Positions 7,110-14,431 of a stretch of 22,528 bases of DNA are shown here, in pieces. The first letter of the stretch is position 1. Every line of letters starts with the position of its first letter. Below the pieces are notes generated by a model, which saw only the letters and a program-made list of their open reading frames with translations, was not told the origin of the DNA and did no database searches. A program made the position numbers and the translations under genes. Location: contig DHPY01000070.1 of assembly GCA_002411015.1 (NCBI GenBank), positions 17,491-40,018 of the forward strand. Reading direction: 5' to 3'. Source of the DNA: Armatimonadetes bacterium UBA5352 (GTDB taxonomy: Bacteria > Armatimonadota > Zipacnadia > Zipacnadales > UBA5352).

Positions 7110-7847
7110 TCACTCGTCAACTGATTCGTCTGCGATCTCCGCAAGCAGCTCGCGGTCAGTCGCCGTCAACTCCGCAGCCGCCAACAGATCCGGCCTGCGC
7201 TGCATTGTCCGCAGCAGTGACATCTTCCGCCGCCAGCGCGCCACGGCGACATGATCGCCCTCAACAAGTTCCACCGGCACCTCCATCCCGCGGAACTGCG
7301 GCGGGCGAGTGTAGTGCGGGTGCTCCAGCAGCCCGTCCTCGAACGAGTCCGTCGCCGCCGAGGCCTCGTTCCCCAGCACTCCCGGCAGGAGCCGCACCAC
7401 CGCGTCGATCAGCACCAGCGCCGGCAGCTCGCCGCCGGTCAGCACGTAATCGCCGATCGAGATCTCATCGGTCACAACCAGCTCGCGGACGCGCTCGTCC
7501 ACGCCTTCGTAGTGGCCGCACAGCACCACCATCTGCCCGAGAGCCGCGAACTCCCGCACTCGCCGCTGGGTCAGCGTCTCGCCCTGTGGCGTCACGAACA
7601 CCACTGCGGCATCCGGCTCGGTGGCGATCTCCTCAATGCACGCCACGAGCGGCTCGGGCTTGAGCACCATCCCGGCGCCACCGCCGTAGGGCGCGTCATC
7701 AACGATGCGGTGCCGGTCGGTCGTCCAGTCGCGCGGGTTGTGCACACCGAAGCTGACCGCGCCCGTCTCCTGCGCGCGCGCCATGATGCTGAAGCCGAGT
7801 GCCTGCGCGACCATCTCCGGAAAGAGCGTCACGACGTTAACGCGCAC
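7110..7847 (-). CDS. trmD: tRNA (guanine-37-N1)-methyltransferase
   Basis: SPOUT-family enzyme that makes m1G37 in tRNAs reading CNN codons and so prevents +1 frameshifting. Seen: MRVNVVTLFPEM at the N-terminus, DDAPYGGGAGMVLKPEP (about 50-66), VLCGHYEGVDERV (about 113-125), the SAM-binding knot with GDYVLTGGELPALVL, and LLPGVLGN followed by the DSFEDGLLEHPHYTRP linker. The length of 245 aa is normal. The start is GTG at 7847, with GGAGG 8 bases upstream. It lies 27 bases after rimM. Confidence 0.97.
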   Translation of the reverse strand: MRVNVVTLFPEMVAQALGFSIMARAQETGAVSFGVHNPRDWTTDRHRIVDDAPYGGGAGMVLKPEPLVACIEEIATEPDAAVVFVTPQGETLTQRRVREFAALGQMVVLCGHYEGVDERVRELVVTDEISIGDYVLTGGELPALVLIDAVVRLLPGVLGNEASAATDSFEDGLLEHPHYTRPPQFRGMEVPVELVEGDHVAVARWRRKMSLLRTMQRRPDLLAAAELTATDRELLAEIADESVDE

Positions 7848-7874
7848 GATGGGAACCTCCGACGCCCGGGTCGG

Positions 7875-8432
7875 CTACTCCTCATCGAGCAGGCCCTCGA
7901 CCGGCTCGACGATGATCCGCCCGGCATCAAGGTCAACCTCGCGGATGACATCGCTGATCGCCGGCAAGAGCACGCCGCTGTCGGTCTCGTAGATGTCATT
8001 CGCGCCGGTGCGCATGATCTGCGTGACGCGGCCGAGGTCGCGCCCATCGCTCGTAAAGACGTGCAGGCCCACGATCTGGAAATCGTAGTAGGAGCCCTCG
8101 GGTAGAGCCGGGATGTCTTTGCGCCCGATGCGCAGCGCCTGCCCGCGGATGGCCTCCGCCTGGTCGCGGTCGTCGATGCCCTCGAGCTTGACGATGCAGC
8201 GCCCGCCGACGATGCCCTTCACGTACTCGATCGTCGCGCGCCGCGGTGCGCCTCTCCCGACCATCTCGAGCGCCGGCCACTCCGGCAGCCGCTCGGGGAA
8301 GTCGGTGTTCAGGTCCACCCAGACCTCACCGTTCAAACCGTGAGGCTTCACCACCACGGCGAGGACGATGTAGTCCGCATCAGCAGCGGTCCCCTCAGGG
8401 CCGCTCGATCGTGGGTGCCTGGACCTCCGCAA
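7875..8432 (-). CDS. rimM: 16S rRNA processing protein RimM
   Basis: Maturation factor for the 30S head; it binds S19 and helps assemble the 3' domain. Seen: an N-terminal barrel DYIVLAVVVKPHGLNGEVWV, RQ-type core segments including IDDRDQAEAIRGQALRIGR, then the PRC-barrel half with YYDFQIVGLHVFTSDGRDLG and the C-terminal DAGRIIVEPVEGLLDEE. The start is unclear because no ATG is suitably placed. TTG 8432 has AGGAGG 12 bases upstream and gives 185 aa, overlapping the end of ylqD by 38 bases. GTG 8357 would cut off the first strand. The overlap suggests translational coupling with ylqD. Confidence 0.9.
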   Translation of the reverse strand: MRRSRHPRSSGPEGTAADADYIVLAVVVKPHGLNGEVWVDLNTDFPERLPEWPALEMVGRGAPRRATIEYVKGIVGGRCIVKLEGIDDRDQAEAIRGQALRIGRKDIPALPEGSYYDFQIVGLHVFTSDGRDLGRVTQIMRTGANDIYETDSGVLLPAISDVIREVDLDAGRIIVEPVEGLLDEE

Positions 8433-8892
8433 CCTCGGGGCTGACCTCCTGGCTCGTCTCGACCGTGATACCGCCCTCGGTCTCACGGATCTCGATGACC
8501 TTGTCATCGCTGACGACGATCTCGACGCCGCGCAGAGCCGTCTGAATGTTGCCGCCAACAGCGATCTCGGCCCAACTCTCGAGGGTGCCGCGGATGACCT
8601 CGGTGCCCTCCTCGAGCTCAGCCACCGCACGCTGGCGCTGGATCAGCTCGTCCTTGGCCTGCCGGAAGCGGCGCTTCTCCGCCTCGATCTGCTGCCGCAG
8701 AGCCATCGCCTGCTGGATGTCCGTGCGCTGCAGTTCCGTGACGTACTGCCGGGCGCCGATGTCGAGCTGGGTGATGCGGCCGTCGAGCTGCTCGATCGCA
8801 GCCGTGAACTCGTCGTCAAGCTGCTCCTTCAGACCGGGTGTGACGATCGCACGCAGAATCACATCGCGCTTGATAGTAACCGAATCGGGCAT
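8395..8892 (-). CDS. ylqD: YlqD-family coiled-coil protein
   Basis: Protein of 165 aa resembling the YlqD family, recognised from both position (between the KH gene and rimM, as in Bacillus subtilis) and sequence. Seen: SVTIKRDVILRAIVTPGLKEQL at the start, given here in short: an N-terminal strand segment, then a long helical, coiled-coil region (about 20-95) with LRQQIEAEKRRFRQAKDEL, then a small beta domain with LEEGTEVIRGTLESW and GVEIVVSDDKVIEIRE. The function is unknown; the location suggests a link to ribosome assembly or membrane targeting. ATG 8892 has GGAGG 9 bases upstream. The acidic, Pro/Val-rich tail after about residue 142 looks disordered. Confidence 0.8.
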   Translation of the reverse strand: MPDSVTIKRDVILRAIVTPGLKEQLDDEFTAAIEQLDGRITQLDIGARQYVTELQRTDIQQAMALRQQIEAEKRRFRQAKDELIQRQRAVAELEEGTEVIRGTLESWAEIAVGGNIQTALRGVEIVVSDDKVIEIRETEGGITVETSQEVSPEVAEVQAPTIERP

Positions 8893-8963
8893 TGACAGAA
8901 TCCTCCATGCTCCCTCTACAGGACGGGGGCCTCAGTCTGCTCCAGGACGTGTTGTGCCGCCGA

Positions 8964-9194
8964 TCAGGAGAGGATCTCGACGGTGGCCTTGCGGTCGCTT
9001 CGGGTCGCGGCTGCCTTCACAATCGTGCGCAGCGCGTTCGCGATCCGCCCACCCTTGCCGATGACCTTGCCGAGATCGTCCTCGGCCACCGAGACCTCAT
9101 AGACGACGATGCTCTCACCGGCCACCTCGTTGACATGAGCCGCTTCCGGCTCGTCCACGATTGATTTGACCATCAGCTCGACCAACTCTCGCAT
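8964..9194 (-). CDS. khpA: KH-domain RNA-binding protein (KhpA/YlqC type)
   Basis: Single type II KH domain of 76 aa. In other bacteria this protein pairs with KhpB/Jag and binds many RNAs, affecting division and RNA stability. Seen: the RNA-binding loop GKVIGKGGRIANALR with GKGG at 46-49, and the SIVVYEVSVAEDDLG strand before it. The length is normal for the family and it sits between rpsP and ylqD, the standard place. ATG 9194 is preceded by a GGGGGC run 7 bases upstream, a weak ribosome binding site. A partner KhpB is not in the window. Confidence 0.93.
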   Translation of the reverse strand: MRELVELMVKSIVDEPEAAHVNEVAGESIVVYEVSVAEDDLGKVIGKGGRIANALRTIVKAAATRSDRKATVEILS

Positions 9195-9278
9195 TGCTTG
9201 CGCCCCCAGTCAATGAGCGGGTGTAGGCACGTGCCAAAAGGCGTACGGTGAGGCGTTCTCCGCCGGCTGACCAGCCTG

Positions 9279-9587
9279 TTACTGCGCGTCGCCCGCAGGC
9301 GCCACTTCCGCCGAGGCCTCAGCCTCGGGCGCGTCCGCGCCATCGCCGATGACGCCGGCGCGCACGAGCAGCGCGCGGACGGTGTCGGTCGGCTGTGCGC
9401 CGATCTGCAGCCAGTGTGACGCGCGCTCCGCGTCAACCCTGAGCGTGGCCGGGTGGGTGGCCGGGCTGTAGTAGCCGATCTCCTCAACCGCGCGTCCGTC
9501 GCGCTGCTTGCGACTGTCGGCTATGACGATCCGGAAATGCGGGTCGCGCTTGCCGCCGAACCTCTTAAGTCGAATCTTCGTGGCCAA
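9279..9587 (-). CDS. rpsP: 30S ribosomal protein S16
   Basis: Small-subunit primary binder of the 16S 5' domain. Seen: KIRLKRFGGKRDPHFRIVIADSR (in parts), then REQ-type DGRAVEEIGYYSPATHP and the helical WLQIGAQPTDTVRALL. The length is 102 aa; the last 20 residues are an Ala/Glu-rich, probably disordered tail beyond the usual core of about 80. The start is TTG at 9587, preceded by GGGAGAGG 8 bases upstream; there is no in-frame ATG. It lies 30 bases after ffh in the operon. Confidence 0.96.
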   Translation of the reverse strand: MATKIRLKRFGGKRDPHFRIVIADSRKQRDGRAVEEIGYYSPATHPATLRVDAERASHWLQIGAQPTDTVRALLVRAGVIGDGADAPEAEASAEVAPAGDAQ

Positions 9588-9617
9588 AGGTTACGCCTCT
9601 CCCTTCGCCGTGCAGGC

Positions 9618-10952
9618 CTATCGGAGCCCGATCTGCATGCCGCCGATCCGGGCCTTGCCTCCACCGGTGAGCTGCTTCATCATCTTCGAAAGCTCGCGGA
9701 ATTCCTTCAACATGATGTTGACGTCCTGAACGCGGACGCCACTGCCTGCCGCAATCCGCCGCTTGCGGCTGGCGTTGAGTATCTCAGGATCGTACCTCTC
9801 CTCAGGCGTCATCGAGTTGATGATCGCCTCCACCTGGTCCAGCTCCCGCTCGTCGAACTCCCCCGCGCCCAGGTTCGGCATCTGCTGGGCCATCCCAGGG
9901 ATCATCTTCATGATCTGGTCAAGCGGGCCCATCTTCCGCACGTTCCGCAGGTGGTCGCGGAAGTCCTCAAGATCGAACTGCGCCGTCATCAGCCGCTTCT
10001 GAAGCTTCTGCGCCTGCTCGAGGTCCACGGCCTGCTGCGCCTTCTCCACGAGGGAGAGCACATCGCCCATCCCGAGGATGCGCTGAGCCATCCGGTCCGG
10101 GTAGAACGTGTCCAGCCCATCCAGCTTCTCACCGGTGCCGACCAGCTTGATCGGCTTGCCGGTCACTGCGCGCGCCGAAAGCGCCGCGCCGCCGCGAGCA
10201 TCGCCATCGAGCTTGGTGAGCACCAGCCCGTCAAGCTCCAGCGCCTGCCCGAACTCCTCCGCGACCGTCACGGCCTCCTGACCGGTCATGGCATCCACGA
10301 CCAGCAGGACCTCCGGGTCGGGCACGACCTTCGCCTGCTCCGAGAGTTCGCCCATCATCTCCCGGTCGATGTGCAGGCGACCGGCGGTGTCCACGACCAC
10401 GACATCGTAGCCGCGCGAGCGCGCGTGAGCGAGAGCCGCCTCCGTGATCCGCACCGGATTGCTCTCGCCGAGCGTGAAGACCTCGACGCCGACCTCCTCG
10501 CCGACCTGCCGAAGCTGCTCGATGGCGGCGGGACGGTAGACGTCTGTAGCGACAAGGAGCGGCTTCCGGCCGGACTTCTTGAGCTTCAGCGCGAGCTTGC
10601 CCGCGGTGGTCGTCTTACCGCTGCCCTGCAGGCCGCAGAGCAGGATGACCGTCGGTGGCTGGTCGGAGAACTCGATCTCAGCGCGCTCGGAGCCCAGTAG
10701 TCTGACCAGCTCGTCGTGAACGATCTTAACGAGCTGCTGCGTCGGGTTGAGGCCCTTGAGGATCTCCTCGCCCAGCGCCTCAGTCTGAATGTTCTTGATG
10801 AAATCTTTGACGACGCCGTAGTTGACGTCTGCCTCGAGGAGCGCCATCTGGACGTCCTTGAGGCCCGCACGAATGTCCTTCTCGCGCAGCTTCCCGCGGC
10901 CGCTGAGCTGCTTGAATGTCCGCTGCAGCCGATCCGTCAGCGTCTCAAACAA
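9618..10952 (-). CDS. ffh: Signal recognition particle protein Ffh (SRP54)
   Basis: GTPase that binds 4.5S RNA and signal sequences and delivers ribosome-nascent chains to FtsY. Seen: N domain 1-95, G1 GLQGSGKT (107-114), ATDVYRPAAIEQL, G3 DTAGR (188-192), G4 TKLDGDARGG (246-255), GTGEKLDGLDTFYPDR, and a C-terminal M domain with MGPLDQIMKMIPGM and the signal-binding helices. The length of 444 aa is normal. The start is TTG at 10952, with GGAGG 9 bases upstream. First gene of the operon; its leader of about 115 bases contains a GC-rich hairpin. Confidence 0.97.
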   Translation of the reverse strand: MFETLTDRLQRTFKQLSGRGKLREKDIRAGLKDVQMALLEADVNYGVVKDFIKNIQTEALGEEILKGLNPTQQLVKIVHDELVRLLGSERAEIEFSDQPPTVILLCGLQGSGKTTTAGKLALKLKKSGRKPLLVATDVYRPAAIEQLRQVGEEVGVEVFTLGESNPVRITEAALAHARSRGYDVVVVDTAGRLHIDREMMGELSEQAKVVPDPEVLLVVDAMTGQEAVTVAEEFGQALELDGLVLTKLDGDARGGAALSARAVTGKPIKLVGTGEKLDGLDTFYPDRMAQRILGMGDVLSLVEKAQQAVDLEQAQKLQKRLMTAQFDLEDFRDHLRNVRKMGPLDQIMKMIPGMAQQMPNLGAGEFDERELDQVEAIINSMTPEERYDPEILNASRKRRIAAGSGVRVQDVNIMLKEFRELSKMMKQLTGGGKARIGGMQIGLR

Positions 10953-11015
10953 CCGCCACTACCTCCACAGGTGTGTTGGGCTGAATGCGCCTCGTTGGCT
11001 CCGCAGGCAGAAAGA

Positions 11016-11039
11016 GGCCGGGCCCGTAACTGGCCGGCC
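11016..11039 (-). promoter_or_regulatory. GC-rich hairpin in the ffh leader (possible attenuator)
   Basis: GGCCGG arms at 11034-11039 and 11016-11021 (minus-strand reading) pair over a 12-base loop. On the minus strand TCTTTCT follows. It lies between the predicted transcription start near 11069 and the ffh start. A short attenuator or a neutral leader structure are both possible. Confidence 0.3.
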
Positions 11040-11075
11040 CAGCCGCGTGATGCCAGGACCGCTTCAGAGAGCAAA

Positions 11076-11105
11076 AGTATACCTGTAGCGACCCGCGCTT
11101 GTCAA
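11076..11105 (-). promoter_or_regulatory. Sigma70-type promoter of the ffh operon
   Basis: On the minus strand a perfect -35 TTGACA (11100-11105) and -10 TATACT (11076-11081) are separated by 18 bases, in AT-richer sequence than its surroundings. The predicted start near 11069 gives a leader of about 115 bases before ffh. Confidence 0.8.
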
Positions 11106-11260
11106 CCACTGTTGCCCGCAAGCTGGCGCTGCACGGTGGGTCGGGCGGCACGCTCGCTCTCCCGCAACTTCCGAGGAGGGCCGAATGCCGCCCGCGTGGA
11201 ACCTCTCAGCGACGCCTGCGTCTAACCGGCAGGCACTATCCCAGCGCATGGAGTGACATC

Positions 11261-11893
11261 ATGAGTCTTCGCGGCAGAACACTGGTCCTCTCGGCCCTGG
11301 CAGCTTTCGCGCTGATCGCCATTGCGGGGTGCGGTGGGGGAGGCGGCGGCAACGCTGCGCCTGTCGTCAATTCCCTTACTGCCACTCCCGCGGCGGTCTG
11401 GCCCGGCCAGCAGTCAGCCATCACGGCCAACGCCAGTGACCCTAACGGTAACCCCCTCAGCTATGCCTGGGCGGTTACGCCCGCAACCGCCACGCTGAGC
11501 GGCAGCGGCGCGACGCGGACCTTCACCACCCAGACCGGCGGCGTCTACACCGTGACAGTCACCGTCAGCGACGGTCTCGGCGGCCAAGCCTCCAAACAGG
11601 TCACGGTCACCGTCGGCGCCACCGTTCGCGGGACCACCATTGACGTGAGCGATGGCCAGCCCGAGGCGGGCGTGACCGTCACCATCAACGGCCGCAACGC
11701 GACCTCAGACGCCCAGGGCGTCTTCACCGTCCGCGGCATCGGCCAGGGCCAGCACACGCTCTCGGTCGGCGGCGACTACGCCGTCATCGGAACGAGCGTC
11801 ATCGTCAACGCCACCACCCCGGGCCAGACCATCCAGCTCGGGAACGTGAACGTGGCCGACATCGGCGGCGGCCCGCCCCCGCCCCCGTTCTAG
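11261..11893 (+). CDS. Lipoprotein with PKD domain and carboxypeptidase-regulatory-like domain
   Basis: Predicted exported lipoprotein of 210 aa. Seen: a signal peptide with hydrophobic core LVLSALAAFALIAIAG and lipobox IAGC, lipidated Cys24, followed by a Gly run. Residues about 33-118 form a PKD-like Ig domain (ASDPNGNPLSYAWAV, GGVYTVTVTVSDGLGG). Residues about 119-200 resemble a carboxypeptidase regulatory-like beta domain (GQPEAGVTVTINGRNATSDAQG). The C-terminus is Gly/Pro-rich. These domains are adhesive or structural; no catalytic residues are seen. ATG 11261 is chosen because GGAG lies 7 bases upstream and the signal peptide starts there. Confidence 0.85.
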   Translation: MSLRGRTLVLSALAAFALIAIAGCGGGGGGNAAPVVNSLTATPAAVWPGQQSAITANASDPNGNPLSYAWAVTPATATLSGSGATRTFTTQTGGVYTVTVTVSDGLGGQASKQVTVTVGATVRGTTIDVSDGQPEAGVTVTINGRNATSDAQGVFTVRGIGQGQHTLSVGGDYAVIGTSVIVNATTPGQTIQLGNVNVADIGGGPPPPPF

Positions 11894-11919
11894 CCCTACG
11901 TCGCATGTGAGCCAACAGC

Positions 11920-11951
11920 GAGCCCGGACCTCGATCTCGAAGTCCGGGCTC
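11920..11951. terminator. Hairpin between convergent genes (possible bidirectional terminator)
   Basis: GAGCCCGGAC at 11920-11929 pairs perfectly with GTCCGGGCTC at 11942-11951 over a 12-base loop. It sits between the lipoprotein gene (ends 11893) and the oxidoreductase gene (ends 11986). There is no long T-tract. Confidence 0.6.
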
Positions 11952-11985
11952 ATGTCGTCTCAGCCAAACGCACCGTGACTGTCGC

Positions 11986-13155
11986 TCAGTCGTCCGAGAG
12001 CCCGTCGAAGCGGAACTGCTCGGTGATCTCGACGGCGTCGGTCGAGTACGGCCAGCCCAGCACCTCGCTGAGGAGCTTCCGCTGCGTGGCGCAGTAGTCA
12101 ATCAGCGAGTTGATCCCCTTCATCTCCGCCCACGGGACCTGCTTGATGCGATCCGCTGAAGCATAGGCGCCGTTGATCAGCAGCGTGGCGTTCACGGCCT
12201 CCTCCGCGGGCGCGTGCAGCGTCTTCGTCTCTCCGCGGATCGCCGCGATGAGGTTCTTGTGGATCTCGTCGCGATCGGTCGGCTCCTCAAAGACGATCGG
12301 CTCTTCCTCGCCATCGAGGTGTACGACGGCCTGCTTCGTGTCCCACTGCGCGCGACCCTTCGTGCCGTAGATGTCCAGGTCGGTGCGGTAGGTCTTGTCG
12401 CAGTTGGTGGTGCAGTAGAAGTGCAGTGTGGCCTCGCCGAGGTCCGCGCGCACCGCCGCGAGGTCCTCGACCTCGATGTTCGGATGCGCCTGGTACAGCT
12501 CGGCCTGCACCGAACGTGGCATGGCGTGGTCCTCGAAGCGCGAGCCCATCTGCAGGGCGGTGTTCATGAGGTGGACCGCCTGATTCATCATGACGCCATC
12601 CCAGACCGGGTGCCCGTCGGCGTAGCGCTTGCCGGTCCAGTGGCCGCGTGCATAGTACTCGTCGGTGCGGTCCCACTCCATCACGCCGATGACGTCGGTC
12701 AGCTCACCCAGCCCTCCGTCCGCGATGAACTTCTTGAGCTGGTGGGAGTGCGGGAATGAGGTGTACTGGAAGTCCACCGCGACGAAGAGGCTCTTCTCCT
12801 TCGCGAGCCGGGCGACTTCCCAGCCATCCTGCGCGAGGACCGTGACCGGCTTCTCAACGAGGACGTTGATCCCCCGATTGAGGCACTCGATCGTGTACGG
12901 GGCATGCCAGTGATGGGGCACACCGAGCGCCACGTAGTCGAGCTCATCGCCGAACTCGTCGAGCATGGGGATGATGTCATCGAAGACCGGCACTCCCCAC
13001 TCCTTGACCTCCGCAACGTGCTCGGCAACCTTCTCACGCTCCGGATACTTCTCCACGGCGGCAACGAGGTCCACGTCTTCCAGCGAGTTCATGATGGTGC
13101 GGTGGTACCGCGCGATGCCGGATACCCCGACGACCGCGGCCTTGACAGGTTCCAC
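11986..13155 (-). CDS. Gfo/Idh/MocA-family oxidoreductase
   Basis: NAD(P)-dependent dehydrogenase family acting mostly on sugars or inositols. Seen: an N-terminal Rossmann fold VKAAVVGVSGIARYHR, the family motif EKP at 101-103 (VLVEKPVTV), and the C-terminal alpha/beta domain with VWDGVMMNQAVHLMNTAL, whose His is a probable active-site residue. The length of 389 aa is normal. The start is GTG at 13155, with GGAGG 10 bases upstream. The substrate cannot be inferred. The gene is isolated, with a decamer repeat array just upstream of its start. A second member of the family lies at 19176-20210 but is only distantly similar. Confidence 0.92.
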   Translation of the reverse strand: MEPVKAAVVGVSGIARYHRTIMNSLEDVDLVAAVEKYPEREKVAEHVAEVKEWGVPVFDDIIPMLDEFGDELDYVALGVPHHWHAPYTIECLNRGINVLVEKPVTVLAQDGWEVARLAKEKSLFVAVDFQYTSFPHSHQLKKFIADGGLGELTDVIGVMEWDRTDEYYARGHWTGKRYADGHPVWDGVMMNQAVHLMNTALQMGSRFEDHAMPRSVQAELYQAHPNIEVEDLAAVRADLGEATLHFYCTTNCDKTYRTDLDIYGTKGRAQWDTKQAVVHLDGEEEPIVFEEPTDRDEIHKNLIAAIRGETKTLHAPAEEAVNATLLINGAYASADRIKQVPWAEMKGINSLIDYCATQRKLLSEVLGWPYSTDAVEITEQFRFDGLSDD

Positions 13156-13170
13156 GATACGAACACCTCC

Positions 13171-13220
13171 GAACGGCGGCTAACGGCTGCTAACGACGGC
13201 AAACGGCTGCGAACGACAGG
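13171..13220. repeat. Five tandem decamers (consensus NAACGGCTGC)
   Basis: Units read GAACGGCGGC, TAACGGCTGC, TAACGACGGC, AAACGGCTGC and GAACGACAGG, with a strict 10-base period. The array lies 15 bases upstream of the oxidoreductase GTG start, so in its leader or promoter region. A related AAACGGCTG motif recurs at 22492-22523. Confidence 0.6.
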
Positions 13221-13235
13221 GAAAGCTCGATTCCC

Positions 13236-13290
13236 GTGGCGCGGGCTTCCAGCCTGCGAGCCGTTGTGGCGCAGGCTTCCAGTCTGCGAG
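13236..13290 (+). repeat. Two type A palindromic repeats, 30-base period
   Basis: Copies at 13236-13260 and 13266-13290 start GTGGCG and have a core of GC(G/A)GGC-TTCCA-G(C/T)CTGC, then GAG. The two 25-base copies differ at two positions. A third partial GTGGCGCTCCA follows at about 13310. It is in the intergenic space between the helical exported protein gene and the oxidoreductase gene. Confidence 0.7.
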
Positions 13291-13333
13291 CGCGTTGGAG
13301 ACGGCTCTCGTGGCGCTCCACTTGCATTAAGCA

Positions 13334-13403
13334 GGTGGGGCGGGGGCGCCCCACCGGCGGTTCCTCCATATGTCCCCGGCCGTGCGGGCGAGGGCGCCCG
13401 CAC
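13334..13403. repeat. Two type B palindromic repeats
   Basis: Copy 1 at 13334-13355 has arms GGTGGGGCG and CGCCCCACC with a GGGG loop. Copy 2 at 13382-13403 has arms GTGCGGGCG and CGCCCGCAC with an AGGG loop. Both have perfect 9-bp stems. They lie downstream of the stop codon at 13447 of a minus-strand gene. Confidence 0.7.
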
Positions 13404-13446
13404 CACTTAACCGTCTGCGACTCGTGGCGGCGTCCGCGGCTCCGGC

Positions 13447-14247
13447 TTACTCCGCGGGCATGGCGGCCAGCTTGCCCGCCAGCACCCGCGGCATCGCCTC
13501 GTGCAGGAAGACCTGCACCAGGATCCGGTCGGCCGCCTCAGGCGTCGGGCGGTAGAGTTCGATCAGGCGCCCCCGAATCTCCTCCCCCGCGCGCTGATAC
13601 TGATCCTCCGACATCGCGCGCGCCAGCGAGAGCAGGTCAACCACCTCATCCTCGGCCAGCCCAAGCTCCGGATCGGCCAGCTCAACCGCCAGCGGCTGAA
13701 CCTCCTGCTCAAAGGCGGCATCGTCCAGCTCCCGCACCCAGTCCACGAGGTCCAGCACCTGCCGCCGCGCGTCCTCCTCGCCGGTGATGATCGCGATCTG
13801 CGGGTCAGTCAGGACATCTCGCAGCCGCGTCGCGAACGGCAGCAGAGCCTCACTAAGCCGCGTGTCCATCTCGATGAGCTGATTGTTGATCTCCGCGATC
13901 TGCCCCTCAATCGTATCTGACGGCTGCTCATCGCGCAGCGCCAGATCACGCTTCTGCGTGAGGAGTGGCAGAAGCTGGTTGAGCCGCGCCACACGCTCCT
14001 GCTCACCGGCGACGGCGATTGCGCGAAGCTCGTCCACCAGCGGAGTCAGCGAGTTGATCTGCTCGCGGCTGAGTTGAAGCGTGTTCATGTCATTGATCAG
14101 CGCGATCTCGGCGTCGAGTGTAGTCAACTGCCCGCCTACCTGCACAAGCTCCGGGCATAGCTGCGCAGAGACGCCGCCCGTAGCGAGTGTGAGGGCGGTG
14201 GTCGCGGCGACACAGACGAAGATGGTGAAGCGTACGGGTGAATGCAT
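13447..14247 (-). CDS. Exported helical protein, unknown function (weakly Spy/CpxP-like)
   Basis: Protein of 266 aa with an N-terminal signal peptide (hydrophobic core TIFVCVAATTALTLA, predicted cleavage VSA|QL after residue 28) and then an almost entirely helical, charge-rich sequence. A segment LQLSREQINSLTPLVDELR resembles the LTxxQ-type helices of Spy/CpxP chaperones, but I could not confirm this. No catalytic motif is seen. ATG 14247 has GGAGGAG 5 bases upstream. The frame is open much further upstream to 14778, but that part runs antisense to the divergent gene and is not coding. A promoter with TTGCAG and TACAAT boxes lies just before it. The 3' flank carries the palindromic repeat cluster. 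Confidence 0.75.
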   Translation of the reverse strand: MHSPVRFTIFVCVAATTALTLATGGVSAQLCPELVQVGGQLTTLDAEIALINDMNTLQLSREQINSLTPLVDELRAIAVAGEQERVARLNQLLPLLTQKRDLALRDEQPSDTIEGQIAEINNQLIEMDTRLSEALLPFATRLRDVLTDPQIAIITGEEDARRQVLDLVDWVRELDDAAFEQEVQPLAVELADPELGLAEDEVVDLLSLARAMSEDQYQRAGEEIRGRLIELYRPTPEAADRILVQVFLHEAMPRVLAGKLAAMPAE

Positions 14248-14287
14248 GACAACTCCTCCGGCGATCCTCCTGCTGCTGGCGCGTATG

Positions 14288-14316
14288 ATTGTACATCGGC
14301 GGCCGCGATGCTGCAA
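14288..14316 (-). promoter_or_regulatory. Sigma70-type promoter for the helical exported protein
   Basis: On the minus strand, -35 TTGCAG (14311-14316) and -10 TACAAT (14288-14293) are separated by 17 bases. The predicted start near 14281 gives a leader of about 34 bases to ATG 14247. Confidence 0.65.
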
Positions 14317-14431
14317 GGACCGCATTCGCGTTCGCTCCGATCCGGCCGTCGCCGCCGGAAGGAAGCGCGCCGCCAATGGCGAAACTGCCACATAACGCTT
14401 CTCAGTATGGGACCGCGGAGGTAACCGAATC

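Larger units (their letters stand above)
10953..11260. other. Divergent intergenic region between ffh and the PKD lipoprotein gene
   Basis: This 308-base stretch holds no gene I can support. It contains the ffh promoter and leader hairpin on the minus strand, and GGAG 7 bases before the ATG at 11261 on the plus strand. An open extension upstream of 11261 lacks coding character and crosses the minus-strand -10 and -35 region, so it is not annotated. I could not place a convincing plus-strand promoter. Confidence 0.6.

Noticed and set aside
10953..11069. Known riboswitch or ribosomal-protein leader in front of ffh
   Set aside because: No recognisable conserved riboswitch or leader motif is seen; only a short hairpin is present.
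13171..13220. CRISPR array
   Set aside because: The decamers have no spacers, the repeats are too short and no cas genes are present.
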